DNA of 64,000 nucleotides, from positions 20,299 to 84,298 of the forward strand of contig JABDLD010000093.1 of assembly GCA_013001885.1 (NCBI GenBank), in the 5' to 3' direction. The notes under the pieces are model-generated. The model ran no database searches. It was not told the DNA's origin and worked only from the letters and a program-made list of their open reading frames with translations. How positions within the stretch are numbered: the first letter of the stretch is position 1; every line of letters starts with the position of its first letter. Source of the stretch: Lysobacterales bacterium. GTDB taxonomy: Bacteria; Pseudomonadota; Gammaproteobacteria; Xanthomonadales; SZUA-36. Shown here in pieces: positions 42,135 to 50,667 of this stretch. Both the position numbers and the translations under genes were made by a program.

Positions 42135-43792
42135 TCCATTCTCTGCGCCAGTTCACCCGCATGCTGAAAATCAGCGCGATACTCTCGCGATACCGGCTGG
42201 ATGAGTTTCTCGAGGCAACCCACCTGTACCGGCCGATGCGCCTGTTGCGCGTGTTTGCGCCCTGGGGCAAAACAGATATCGCCGATAAACCGCGTGGCGA
42301 ACGGTTACGCCTCGCCCTCAACGAAATGGGGCCGATTTACGTCAAGTTTGGCCAGATTATTTCGACCCGGCGCGACCTCGTTGCTCCGGACATCGCAGAT
42401 GAGCTGGCGTTGCTACAGGACCAGGTACCGCCCTTTCCCGGCCATGAAGCCAGGAGCATTATCGAGAATGCCCTGAATCAACCTGTTGAGGACCTGTTCG
42501 GTTCCTTCGATTTGTCTCCTCTGGCGTCCGCCTCCATTGCACAGGTCCACGCAGCTACCCTGCCTGACGGCAGCGAGGTGGTCGTCAAAGTCGTCCGGCC
42601 CGGAATCAACCGGCTGATCCGGCGGGATATCGACCTGCTGATGGCCGTTGCGAGGCTGGCGGAAAAATACTGGGAAGGCGGCTCGCGGGTAAAGCCGACC
42701 GAATTCGTTCGTGAATTCGAGACCTTCATTTTCGATGAACTCGACATGACGCGGGAAGGCGCCAACGCGTCCGCCCTGCGCGCCAATTTCGAAGGTTCAA
42801 AAGAACTGTATATACCTGAAATCTACTGGCCTTACTGCAAGGAACAGGTCCTGGTGATGGAGCGGGTTTCAGGCATTCCCATCAGTGACGTCAAGGGCCT
42901 GAAAGACGCCGGCGTCAACCTGGAACGCCTGGCCGAGATGGGTATCCGGGTTTTCTACACGCAGGTATTTCGAGACAACCTGTTTCACGCCGACATGCAC
43001 CCCGGAAACATCCTGGTCGATGTCAGCGACCCGGAGAATGCGAGCTATATCGCACTGGACTTCGGCATCGTGGCCAGCCTGACGCCGCTCGACCTGTACT
43101 ACATCTCAGAAAACTTCCAGGCCCTGTTCAACCGCGACTATTTTCGCGTAGCGCAGTTACATATAGATGCCGGCTGGGTGCCGCACGATACGCGCGTGGA
43201 TGAGCTGGAGGCGTCGGTCCGCGCGGTCGGCGAGCCCAGTTTTGCGCGGCCGCTGAACGAGGTCTCATTCGGCAACCTGATGCTGAAACTGTTCCAGGTG
43301 GCGTACCGCTTCAAGCTGGATATTCAGCCACAACTGATCATGCTGCAGAAAACCTTGCTGAACATCGAGGGCCTGGGCCGCGACCTTTATCCGGAGCTGG
43401 ATGTGCTGGCCGTGTCGAAACCCGAGCTGGAACGGATTTTGCGTGAGAAACACGGCATCGATCAGGCGGCAAAAGACCTGCGAGAGAGGCTTCCGGGCTG
43501 GCTCAGCAAGGCGCCGGAAATGCCGGGGCTGCTCCACGATTACCTGAAGCTTGCCACCGAGGGCAAGCTGATCTCAAAAACCGATCCTAGAGAACTTGCG
43601 CGGATCCAGGCCGAACAACGGGCCGCCAGCCGCCGCATCGTCAGGGTTGTCAGTGGAGCGGCGTTATTCTTCAGCGGCGCGACCATGGCCGGCCTGGAGG
43701 TGGGCCCCTGGTTTTTCTATGGAGGTTCCGCTGCCGGCCTGGTTTCGATGGTCGTCGGCGCATGGCTGCTGATCCAGGCAAACAGGGACTGA
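42131..43792 (+). CDS. ubiB: Ubiquinone biosynthesis protein UbiB (atypical ADCK-family kinase/ATPase)
   Basis: The protein has 553 residues. The KxGQ motif is in YVKFGQIISTRRDLV, the Ala-rich nucleotide loop is PLASASIAQVHAA, catalytic-like HADMHPGNILV and metal-binding LDFGIVA follow, and the C-terminus has two membrane helices (VVSGAALFFSGATMAGLEV, GSAAGLVSMVVGAWLLI). UbiB is an ADCK/Coq8-type ATPase needed for coenzyme Q assembly at the membrane. All hallmark residues appear intact. Confidence 0.97.
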   Translation: MIHSLRQFTRMLKISAILSRYRLDEFLEATHLYRPMRLLRVFAPWGKTDIADKPRGERLRLALNEMGPIYVKFGQIISTRRDLVAPDIADELALLQDQVPPFPGHEARSIIENALNQPVEDLFGSFDLSPLASASIAQVHAATLPDGSEVVVKVVRPGINRLIRRDIDLLMAVARLAEKYWEGGSRVKPTEFVREFETFIFDELDMTREGANASALRANFEGSKELYIPEIYWPYCKEQVLVMERVSGIPISDVKGLKDAGVNLERLAEMGIRVFYTQVFRDNLFHADMHPGNILVDVSDPENASYIALDFGIVASLTPLDLYYISENFQALFNRDYFRVAQLHIDAGWVPHDTRVDELEASVRAVGEPSFARPLNEVSFGNLMLKLFQVAYRFKLDIQPQLIMLQKTLLNIEGLGRDLYPELDVLAVSKPELERILREKHGIDQAAKDLRERLPGWLSKAPEMPGLLHDYLKLATEGKLISKTDPRELARIQAEQRAASRRIVRVVSGAALFFSGATMAGLEVGPWFFYGGSAAGLVSMVVGAWLLIQANRD

Positions 43793-43831
43793 GCCGCAAG
43801 CCGGTTTGTCTCACCCGGCAACCGCCGGAAA

Positions 43832-44173
43832 CTAGTTCCTGTTGGTCACCTCGACATCGAGGTTAAACAATTCCTGCAAATCGTGACCCAGTTGCAGCAA
43901 GTCCTGGTCGGCCTGCTCCAGGTTTCGGTAGGCGTCAGCCGCCAGGTATTCCGCATCTGCGCAGTCCGAGTTGCGGGCCTTCAATTCAGCCTTGGTGATG
44001 TCCGCTGCGGCCGAATCGAGCTTCAGGTGAATCAGGTAAAGTTCTTCCGTTTTCTTGATGACGGCCTGCCGCAGGGCGGAAATATCAACACCGGGCTCCG
44101 GTGCGGGCTTTTCGCAGCCGGATAAAATCAGGGCAGACAGCAGCAGGACCGGCAACAAAATCGTTCGGCTCAT
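43832..44173 (-). CDS. Small lipoprotein of unknown function
   Basis: The protein has 113 residues. Lipoprotein signal LLPVLLLSALILSGC with lipobox LSGC. The mature part is entirely helical, with a heptad-like pattern (ALRQAVIKKTEELYLIHLKL, AYRNLEQADQDLLQLGHDL) and a lone Cys in NSDCADAE. No family recognised. It is convergent with ubiB and lies next to the TetR control region at 44217-44260. Confidence 0.75.
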   Translation of the reverse strand: MSRTILLPVLLLSALILSGCEKPAPEPGVDISALRQAVIKKTEELYLIHLKLDSAAADITKAELKARNSDCADAEYLAADAYRNLEQADQDLLQLGHDLQELFNLDVEVTNRN

Positions 44174-44216
44174 CCGTCAATCTCCTGTTGATAAGCCACT
44201 AGCTTAACTGTTTGAC

Positions 44217-44260
44217 TTGCTTTTTTCGATTTATGCAATTATACTTACCTGCAAGTAAGT
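44217..44260 (+). promoter_or_regulatory. tetR promoter overlapped by operator 1
   Basis: A plausible sigma70 promoter (TTGCTT at 44217-44222, 17-nt spacer, TATACT at 44240-44245) is overlapped by a perfect inverted repeat ACTTAC-N6-GTAAGT at 44243-44260. The predicted transcription start lies inside the repeat. The same half-sites and spacing occur in operator 2 at 44871-44888, which marks both as binding sites for the regulator encoded between them. Confidence 0.8.
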
Positions 44261-44271
44261 AGGAAATACGA

Positions 44272-44853
44272 ATGAGCACAACAGCAGGCAATACCAGAGA
44301 CCAGATCATCGATAAGGCGTTTCAGCTGATGTTGCAACGCGGGCTCAACGGTTTCAGTTACCGGGATATTTCCGAGCCGCTGGGGGTAAAGAACGCAGCT
44401 GTTCATTACCACTTCCCCAACAAGATGGATCTGATCAAGGCCCTGATCGATGAAAATCACCATACGCTGCGCCGGTCGACCTCTGAGTTCATGGCCTACG
44501 GCGGGCCGGCAAGGCCGCAGTTGGAAGGATTGTTCGCGTTTACGATGAACCAGTGCCAGTGTGGCCGGCCGATCTGCATGGTCGGAGCGCTCTCGATTGA
44601 CTACGATGAGCTCAACGATGACATCAAGTCGGCCAATGACCACTTCATGAAGGATTCGGTTGACTGGCTGACCAAGGTAATGGAAGTGGGCCGGGAGCAA
44701 CAGGAGTTCAGTTTTGACGGTGAACCCATGTCCAAAGCCGTATCCATCCTGGCCATGATCCAGGGCGCCAGGCAGTTGGCGCGGGTTCACGGGCTGGATT
44801 ATCTCGAAAAGATTTTTGAACAGATACGTACGGATCTCGGAATTAAAGACTAA
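44272..44853 (+). CDS. TetR/AcrR-family transcriptional regulator
   Basis: The protein has 193 residues. The N-terminal helix-turn-helix region is QIIDKAFQLMLQRGLNGFSYRDISEPLGVKNAAVHYHFPNKMDLI. The ligand-binding half includes CQCGRPICMVGALSIDYDEL, with three cysteines close together, and a C-terminal AVSILAMIQGARQLARVHGL. The start ATG has AGGA 7 nt upstream. Flanking identical operators indicate self-repression and control of the membrane protein at 44905. The cysteine cluster could be a redox or metal sensor, but the C-x-C-G pattern also occurs in many relatives as a structural feature. Confidence 0.92.
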   Translation: MSTTAGNTRDQIIDKAFQLMLQRGLNGFSYRDISEPLGVKNAAVHYHFPNKMDLIKALIDENHHTLRRSTSEFMAYGGPARPQLEGLFAFTMNQCQCGRPICMVGALSIDYDELNDDIKSANDHFMKDSVDWLTKVMEVGREQQEFSFDGEPMSKAVSILAMIQGARQLARVHGLDYLEKIFEQIRTDLGIKD

Positions 44854-44870
44854 AAAAATTTGTTTTGATA

Positions 44871-44888
44871 ACTTACTTATTAGTAAGT
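44871..44888 (+). promoter_or_regulatory. Operator 2 for the TetR-family regulator
   Basis: ACTTAC-TTATTA-GTAAGT: the same perfect 6-bp half-sites and 6-bp spacing as operator 1. It starts 17 nt after the tetR stop codon and ends 16 nt before the next ATG, and sits between a TTGATA -35-like hexamer (44865-44870) and a weak -10-like TACTTA (44888-44893). A repressor bound here would block transcription of the downstream gene. Confidence 0.82.
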
Positions 44889-44904
44889 ACTTAGGAGAAA
44901 GAAA

Positions 44905-45339
44905 ATGAAAGCACGCACAATTGAATGGACTGGATCGGACCACTCTGCGCCACTGGCGTCCCGGAAGACCGTTGACGGAATTAACAGGCTTTTACGGCTT
45001 TCAGCCAGAGGTTTTCTGGCCCTGGTGCCGGCTCTTGTCGTTGTCGTCGGCGCAGCCTGGGTGGTGACCGTCCCGGATCTGGTGATCTACCTGCAGGCGA
45101 CCCTGTGGGCTTCCGGCTTCCTGTTTCTTGGCCTCGCCATCGACACGGAGCCTCCCTTCAACGGGTTGAGCCTGCTGAGCGGATTGGCGATACCGTCCCT
45201 GGCATTGTTGAGCGCAAATGTCGCCGTTGAACTGGCAATTGTCGGGGCCGCCCTGGTTGCGATGTGGCTGGCTGCCGCCGTCTGGCGGCGCCAGGCAGCC
45301 CTTAACGACGCAGTATCGCCCACCAGCGGGCAATATTGA
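44905..45339 (+). CDS. Small multi-pass membrane protein, probable TetR target
   Basis: The protein has 144 residues. After 35 polar residues come four hydrophobic segments: GFLALVPALVVVVGAAWVV, VIYLQATLWASGFLFLGLAI, SLLSGLAIPSLALLSANV and LAIVGAALVAMWLAAAVW. Good ribosome site (AGGAG) upstream. I do not recognise the family. Operator 2 directly before it makes it the likely main target of the TetR-family protein. Its last 38 nt overlap the convergent Zn-protease gene. Confidence 0.75.
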   Translation: MKARTIEWTGSDHSAPLASRKTVDGINRLLRLSARGFLALVPALVVVVGAAWVVTVPDLVIYLQATLWASGFLFLGLAIDTEPPFNGLSLLSGLAIPSLALLSANVAVELAIVGAALVAMWLAAAVWRRQAALNDAVSPTSGQY

Positions 45340-45985
45340 GCACGCTCAGAAGTGACGCCGAAACATAGGTCAGCGCAGCCGCCTTCAACAGGCGGCGCGC
45401 GTGGCGCTCATCAGACTCGAACAGCACGTCCTGCTCTTTCATCAAGGGCAGCGCCCGCCCAAAACTGGCGTCGAATTCGGTCGGCAAGGTCAACAGATGT
45501 ATCACCACCGCTGAACCCAGCGTCAATAATCCGCCCATGAACATCAACAGCCCGGCGAACGGCAACCGGGTAATGCCGATAATGACCGGGGTAGCCATCA
45601 TCAGTGCAGCCCCCATTTTTTCAACCGGGCCCAGCCATTTCACCAGGCGTGTCCTCCACTGCAGCGGCCCATACCCTTCGGCATCCTGGAGCGCGTGACC
45701 CACCTCGTGCGCGGCGATGGTTATTGCCGTCAGAGAATTTCCGTCGAAGTTCTCCGGGCTCAGCCGCACTGCTTTTTCCACCGGATCGTAGTGATCTCCT
45801 TTCTCGGTTACTTCTGTTTTCACCTGCTGGAGACTCAACGCATCGAGTAGCTTGCGCGCTGTTTCACCACCGCTGAAGCCATAGCGGTCAGCGGGCCGAT
45901 GATAGCGCTGCATGACCCGCTTCACCCAGAGTCCGGGGCCGGCGACCAGAACGACTAAAACGATGATCAACAGGATGATGTGCAT
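45302..45985 (-). CDS. Membrane zinc metallopeptidase (YugP/DUF2268-like neutral Zn peptidase)
   Basis: The protein has 227 residues. An N-terminal membrane helix (MHIILLIIVLVVLVAGPGLWV) precedes SGGETARKLLDALSL and VRLSPENFDGNSLTAI. The zinc-binding HEVGHALQDAEGY (HExGH) follows. Two more hydrophobic segments (MMATPVIIGITRLPFAGLLM, FMGGLLTLGSAVVIHLL) come next, with LPTEFDASFGRAL that supplies the third ligand in this family, and a final helix. The family is widespread; substrates are not established. Confidence 0.9.
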   Translation of the reverse strand: MHIILLIIVLVVLVAGPGLWVKRVMQRYHRPADRYGFSGGETARKLLDALSLQQVKTEVTEKGDHYDPVEKAVRLSPENFDGNSLTAITIAAHEVGHALQDAEGYGPLQWRTRLVKWLGPVEKMGAALMMATPVIIGITRLPFAGLLMFMGGLLTLGSAVVIHLLTLPTEFDASFGRALPLMKEQDVLFESDERHARRLLKAAALTYVSASLLSVLNIARWWAILRR

Positions 45986-46001
45986 GGCGGCAGATCCAAC
46001 T

Positions 46002-47795
46002 CTACAACACGGGCTCGAGGAAGAAAAAGAACGAACTCAGAAAAACCACCGTAATCTGGCGGCGCGTCCGGACCACTTCCGGGAAACTGCCCACCGCGTA
46101 ATAATTCCGGTAAAAATCAGGCGAACCGGGCGGTAGCGGTTCCCTGCCCTCAGCAAGCTCATACACCGAGGTCGAACTATACGACCAGGGCTTGAATTCG
46201 GGCATGGTCTTGGGAACGGGCGCCATGGCGGTCTTTGACTGCTCCGTGTCCGGCTTCATCGCAACCACCCAGCTGTTTTGCGGTTCGATGTCACGCCGGA
46301 TCAACTGCTCCAGCTTGCGCGCAAACGTCTCATCCCAGACGATCAGGCCGTTTTCGGTGTTGAAGCCTTCTGAACGCGGATCGAAGTTGTGCGAACCAAT
46401 CATGGACACCTTGCCGTCGACGACAAATGACTTTGAATGCAGGCCTGACCGCGGGGCAGGCATCGAAATGACGGAGTTATCGCCCGACACGACCGATTTA
46501 CTCTTGATCCCCCGTTTCTTCTCCTGCAACAGCCTGGGCCAGCGCGGGAAGAAATCTGGCGCGTCCAGGGGAAAGGGTTTGAATTCGTACATCTGGAAAC
46601 CGATGCGTTTTACATAACGTTTTTTGTGCCGGTGGGTATTGGCGTAGACCGTGTCGGCGTCGGTCGAGGCCAGTGAATTGGTGGAAAAAATCAGCTCAAT
46701 ATCGGGGTTATTGTCTCGCAATTCCCGAAATACTTTGCGGGCTCTCCTGGACAACACCATGTAGGGCGACTGGATGACCACCGACTGCCTGGCAGATAAA
46801 AGCACATCGTAAAGCTGCTGGGTAATAAGCTCAGGCGTCGCTTCATCCGGAAACGCATGCTTGCGCGGCAGGTCTGAAAAATACTCGAGCCGTTTCACCT
46901 CCATCGCGGGCTCGACAAATCGTTCGGCCACCAGCCCTGGGTCGGCCGCTTGCTCCAGTAACGGACCGAGCCGGGGGGCCGGCTGAAACGACTCGAGCTC
47001 TGACGGTTCGTCTTTCAGAATTTGTGCCGCGACGTCACGAAGATGCTGCACGGGAACCGTCCTGGGCCCTTCCCAAAACCAGTCGAATGACTCGCGCATC
47101 TGCCGTGCCGTAACCCCGAAAACCAGAACGTCCCGGTCCTTGAAATTGTAGTTGGTGTCATAATCGAAATAACGGTCGGCGATATTCCGGCCGCCTAACA
47201 GTCCCGCCACGTCGTCGGCCACGAGAAGCTTGTTGTGCATCCGCTGGTTAACCCGCCTGAAACAGCAGGCTATGCCGCTGACCCAGTCGTGCTTGGCCAT
47301 CTCGGCCTTGTAAAAAGAGGGGTTGTAGAAACGGATCTCGAAGTTGCTGTGATCCATTGCCAAATGCACCAGGTACTCGACATCTGAAAATGAAAACATC
47401 TGGTCAAGCAGCAACCGGACTTTCACCCCACGCCTGGCCGCATTCAGCAACTCGTTCAAAACCAGAACGCCTGTATCATCACCGCGCAAAATGAAGTTCT
47501 GCAACTCGATGTAGCGCTGCGCAGCCCGGATCATGTGGATGCGCAGCAATAAGGCATCCTCACCGAATTCAACAAGCGTAAGGTGATGCCGTCCCGCACG
47601 GGTCGCGGTTTTACCGAAGTCGAGCAACGGGGAAGCATCCGCACAACGATTGATTTCCCGCGGCAGACAGCTCAGTCCGGTTTCGCGGTTGGCGTAAATC
47701 CGGGCGTCAACATCACCCACTTTCTTGGTCGACAGTGAACACGCCGGCAGCAGCATTAAGGCGAGTAACAGAAGAAGCAATTGTCGCGCAAACAT
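46002..47795 (-). CDS. Phospholipase D-like lipoprotein (cardiolipin synthase-related)
   Basis: The protein has 597 residues. Lipoprotein signal LLLLLLALMLLPAC from ATG 47795, chosen because the longer in-frame start would run into the PPTase gene. Two HKD motifs are present: MHNKLLVADDVAGLLGGRN and LHSKSFVVDGKVSMIGSHNFD. FILRGDDTGVLVLNELLNAA and RRGVKVRLLLDQMFSF surround the first domain. Members make cardiolipin or cut phosphodiesters; a lipid-anchored copy suggests action in the periplasm. It is last in a two-gene run with the PPTase, 10 nt apart. Confidence 0.88.
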   Translation of the reverse strand: MFARQLLLLLLALMLLPACSLSTKKVGDVDARIYANRETGLSCLPREINRCADASPLLDFGKTATRAGRHHLTLVEFGEDALLLRIHMIRAAQRYIELQNFILRGDDTGVLVLNELLNAARRGVKVRLLLDQMFSFSDVEYLVHLAMDHSNFEIRFYNPSFYKAEMAKHDWVSGIACCFRRVNQRMHNKLLVADDVAGLLGGRNIADRYFDYDTNYNFKDRDVLVFGVTARQMRESFDWFWEGPRTVPVQHLRDVAAQILKDEPSELESFQPAPRLGPLLEQAADPGLVAERFVEPAMEVKRLEYFSDLPRKHAFPDEATPELITQQLYDVLLSARQSVVIQSPYMVLSRRARKVFRELRDNNPDIELIFSTNSLASTDADTVYANTHRHKKRYVKRIGFQMYEFKPFPLDAPDFFPRWPRLLQEKKRGIKSKSVVSGDNSVISMPAPRSGLHSKSFVVDGKVSMIGSHNFDPRSEGFNTENGLIVWDETFARKLEQLIRRDIEPQNSWVVAMKPDTEQSKTAMAPVPKTMPEFKPWSYSSTSVYELAEGREPLPPGSPDFYRNYYAVGSFPEVVRTRRQITVVFLSSFFFFLEPVL

Positions 47796-47805
47796 GGCGT
47801 TGTGG

Positions 47806-48576
47806 TCAGCTGGACGCAATCAGCTGAAATGCGCTCAGGTCCGTTACCTGATCCCGGACTGCCACGGCGCCGAGAAACCCCGGTTCCGGCCGGACCAGCG
47901 CCAGCGTCCAGCCGTTTGCAGATTCCCCTTCGAATTGCAGCACGGCCGCAGGACGGAGGGTATTCGATTCGACGGTAAAACGGGCAAACTGGTTAGCTAT
48001 GCCCTTGCCGGACGCCTTCACCACGGCCTCTTTGCAGGCCCAGACGCGCAGAAATGCCTCGCTGAGTTCCTCCGCGGGCGCGGCTGCCAGGGATTCAGCC
48101 TCGGCCGCGCTGAAATAACGCCGGGCCACCCCCAGGGCGTTCCGTGCCGCCCGTTGCGCCGGCTCAAGATCTACCCCAATGTGGCTGGAAGCGGAAAATC
48201 CGATCAGCAGTCTGTCTCCACTCTTGGCCATGCTGAAATGCAGTTTTACCGCGTGAACAGAGGCGTCCAGCACCGGCTTGCCGCGCTGTTTGCGATTGAT
48301 TTTGACCTCTTTGCCGGGCAGCCCCAGGTAAGCGCCGAGCAGAAGCCTCAGGTAAAAACGGCGTGCAAACCGTAATTGTCCGGTCGTCAGCGAGACCGAC
48401 CCATTATCATGTCCGTCAAGCGCCCTGCGAAGCGATCCGGCCAACGCCGACAGATCGAGGAACCAGAGGTGTATTTCGCCGGCCGGCGGCAGGTTCAGAT
48501 TCGTCAGGGGAATAGCTCTGGGCGCAAAATCCTGCACGTCTGCTGCAATTGCCGATTCGTTTTCCCCAATCACCAT
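47806..48576 (-). CDS. 4'-phosphopantetheinyl transferase (Sfp/AcpT type)
   Basis: The protein has 256 residues. Sfp-type motifs: KQRGKPVL, LHFSMAKSGDRLLIGF (the usual N-S-H turn is altered to F-S-M-A-K), SHIGVDLEPAQ with the Mg-binding Asp and Glu, and FLRVWACKEAVVKASGKGI (WxxKEA). It transfers the phosphopantetheine arm of CoA to a carrier protein. It lies 103 nt from the divergent oleA. No carrier protein, PKS or NRPS gene is in the window, so it may be the cell's general holo-ACP synthase. Confidence 0.9.
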   Translation of the reverse strand: MVIGENESAIAADVQDFAPRAIPLTNLNLPPAGEIHLWFLDLSALAGSLRRALDGHDNGSVSLTTGQLRFARRFYLRLLLGAYLGLPGKEVKINRKQRGKPVLDASVHAVKLHFSMAKSGDRLLIGFSASSHIGVDLEPAQRAARNALGVARRYFSAAEAESLAAAPAEELSEAFLRVWACKEAVVKASGKGIANQFARFTVESNTLRPAAVLQFEGESANGWTLALVRPEPGFLGAVAVRDQVTDLSAFQLIASS

Positions 48577-48679
48577 CGTGCCAGTCTAGCGCATAGGTTG
48601 ACGGGATTGAATCAACACCTTGAAGGGTGGCCGAATAGCCTATACTTGTACCTTCTGTTAAGTCTTTCCGGCGGACCCG

Positions 48680-49696
48680 ATGAAATTCAAGAGCGTAGTC
48701 ATTCAATCCCTGGCGGCCGTTGAACCGCCGATACGGGTCACTTCAAAAGAAATCGAAACCAGGCTCAAGCCAACACTGGATCGGTTAGGGGTGCGCGACG
48801 ACCTGCTGGAAGAAGTTTCCGGAATCGGCGCTCGGCGTTTCTGGGAAAAAGGCACGTCACCGTCCGACGCGGCCACCCTGGCCGCTGAAAAGGCCCTGGA
48901 TGAATCCGGCATCGACCGCCAGAAGATCGGCGTCATCATCAACACATCGGTTTGCCGGGATTACCTGGAGCCATCCACCGCCTGTATCGTGCACGGCAAC
49001 CTGGGCTTGAACGAAAACTGCCTGAACTTTGACGTGGGCAACGCCTGTCTGGCCTTCATGAACGGCATGGACATCGCTGCACGCATGATCGAACGCGCCG
49101 AGGTCGAATACGCCCTGATCGTGGACGGCGAGTCCAGCCGCCCGATTACCGAGGCTACGATCGAACGCATGCTCGATCCTGAAATTTCAGAGCAGCAGTT
49201 CAGAGCTGAATTTGCCTCTCTGACCCTGGGCTCGGGCGCCGCGGCCCTCGTGCTGGCCCGCAAGGAGCTCGCGCCGGAAGGTCACCCCTACCTGGGCAGC
49301 GTGTCCAGGGCAGCCACCGAGTTCAACCATTTGTGCCGCGGCCAGATGGACCAGATGATGACCGACACCCGCATTCTGCTGAGTGAAGGCCTGAAATTGG
49401 CCGCCAAGACTTTTCACGCCGCCAAGATCGCTCTGGGCTGGGTAACCGCAGAGCTGGACCAGTTCGTCATCCACCAGGTCAGCAAAGTGCACACCGACTC
49501 GCTGGTGAACCTGCTGGGACTGGACCCGGACAAAGTACACGCCATTTACCCGGAGATGGGAAACATCGGCCCGGCTTCGGTTCCGATCGTGCTGGCCAAA
49601 GCTGTAGAGTTGGGCAAGGTCCGCAAAGGCGACCGCGTCGCCCTGCTCGGCATCGGCTCCGGGCTTAACTGCGCCATGGCCGAAGTCGTCTGGTAA
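48680..49696 (+). CDS. oleA: OleA, acyl-CoA head-to-head condensing thiolase
   Basis: The protein has 338 residues. It is a thiolase-superfamily (FabH-like) enzyme with catalytic Cys123 in DVGNACLAFMNG, His265 in FVIHQVSKVH and Asn295 in MGNIGPASVP. It joins two fatty acyl-CoAs to a 2-alkyl-3-ketoacid, the first step of long-chain olefin synthesis. FabH/FabF alternatives are excluded by the three ole genes that follow. A promoter-like pair (TTGAAG/TATACT, 15-nt spacer) lies at 48620-48646. Confidence 0.96.
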   Translation: MKFKSVVIQSLAAVEPPIRVTSKEIETRLKPTLDRLGVRDDLLEEVSGIGARRFWEKGTSPSDAATLAAEKALDESGIDRQKIGVIINTSVCRDYLEPSTACIVHGNLGLNENCLNFDVGNACLAFMNGMDIAARMIERAEVEYALIVDGESSRPITEATIERMLDPEISEQQFRAEFASLTLGSGAAALVLARKELAPEGHPYLGSVSRAATEFNHLCRGQMDQMMTDTRILLSEGLKLAAKTFHAAKIALGWVTAELDQFVIHQVSKVHTDSLVNLLGLDPDKVHAIYPEMGNIGPASVPIVLAKAVELGKVRKGDRVALLGIGSGLNCAMAEVVW

Positions 49697-49722
49697 ACAC
49701 ACGGCTGGAGGAGGACAACCCC

Positions 49723-50667
49723 ATCAATCGACCTCCGGATCACCTGTATCCCTTCTCCAGCCACTACCTGGAAGTGCGCGGCCAGCGCATGCATTATCTC
49801 GACGAAGGCCCGCATGATGCGCCCCCGGTGTTGATGCTGCACGGCAACCCGACCTGGTCGTTCTATTATCGAAATCTCGTCCTGGCCCTGCGCGGCCGCT
49901 ATCGTTGCATCGTTCCCGACCACCTCGGGTGCGGCCTCTCTGACAAACCCGGCGATGAGCACTATGACTATCGCCTGAAAAGTCGGACCGAGGACATCGA
50001 CAGCCTGATCAAACACCTGGATCTGAAGGATCCTCTGAGCCTGGTCGTACACGACTGGGGCGGAATGATCGGATTTGCCTGGGCGGTTGAGAATCCGGAC
50101 CGGATCGCCAGGATGGTGGTGCTCAACACGGCTGCATTTCCCCTGCCCGAGGACAAGAAAATGCCGTCCGCGCTGAGCCTGGTCCGCGATACGGCGCTGG
50201 GCGCCTTCCTGGTCCGGCGGTTCAATGCCTTCTCCGGGATCGCTGCCCGGGTGGCTTTCAAACAGCCGGTTTCACGGGAGATCCGGCACGGATACACGCT
50301 GCCCTACGATTCACCTGAAAACCGGATTGCGACGCTCCGGTTCGTGCAGGATATTCCACTAACCGAGAATGACCCCGGTTACGATATTTTGATAAATACG
50401 GCCGAGCGATTACACTTGTTACAGGAAAAACCGTGCCTGATAGCGTGGGGAGAAAGGGATTTCGTTTTCGACGCGCCTTTTCTCAACAAGTGGATCGAGT
50501 ACTTTCCGGATGCAGAACTTCACCGGCTTCCGGATTGCGGCCACTACGTGCTTGAAGACGGCGGAACAGAGCTGATTGAAACGATCAGCCACTTTTTTGG
50601 AATCAGGGAAGATTCGGACCATGGACATGCCAGTGGAAAAAGCCTGGAACACGGAAGAACTCAGTAA
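49723..50667 (+). CDS. oleB: OleB, beta-lactone decarboxylase (haloalkane-dehalogenase-like alpha/beta hydrolase)
   Basis: The protein has 314 residues from an apparent ATC start at 49723. AGGAGG at 49709-49714 is spaced 8 nt from it, and the resulting N-terminus (LYPFSSHYLEVRGQRMHYLD) matches the family. The first standard start, GTG 49774, has no ribosome site and would cut the first conserved strand. Fold motifs: LHGNPTWSFYYRNLV, nucleophile Asp111 in VVHDWGGMIGFAWA, WGERDFVF, His274 in DCGHYVLED. OleB removes CO2 from the cis-beta-lactone made by OleC to give the olefin. It overlaps oleC by 47 nt. Confidence 0.93.
   Translation: MNRPPDHLYPFSSHYLEVRGQRMHYLDEGPHDAPPVLMLHGNPTWSFYYRNLVLALRGRYRCIVPDHLGCGLSDKPGDEHYDYRLKSRTEDIDSLIKHLDLKDPLSLVVHDWGGMIGFAWAVENPDRIARMVVLNTAAFPLPEDKKMPSALSLVRDTALGAFLVRRFNAFSGIAARVAFKQPVSREIRHGYTLPYDSPENRIATLRFVQDIPLTENDPGYDILINTAERLHLLQEKPCLIAWGERDFVFDAPFLNKWIEYFPDAELHRLPDCGHYVLEDGGTELIETISHFFGIREDSDHGHASGKSLEHGRTQ

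Noticed and set aside
48598..48646. Promoter for oleA (TTGAAG/TATACT)
   Set aside because: The hexamers are good but the spacer is 15 nt, and a second TTGACG nearby has no matching -10; mentioned with oleA but not listed as a feature.
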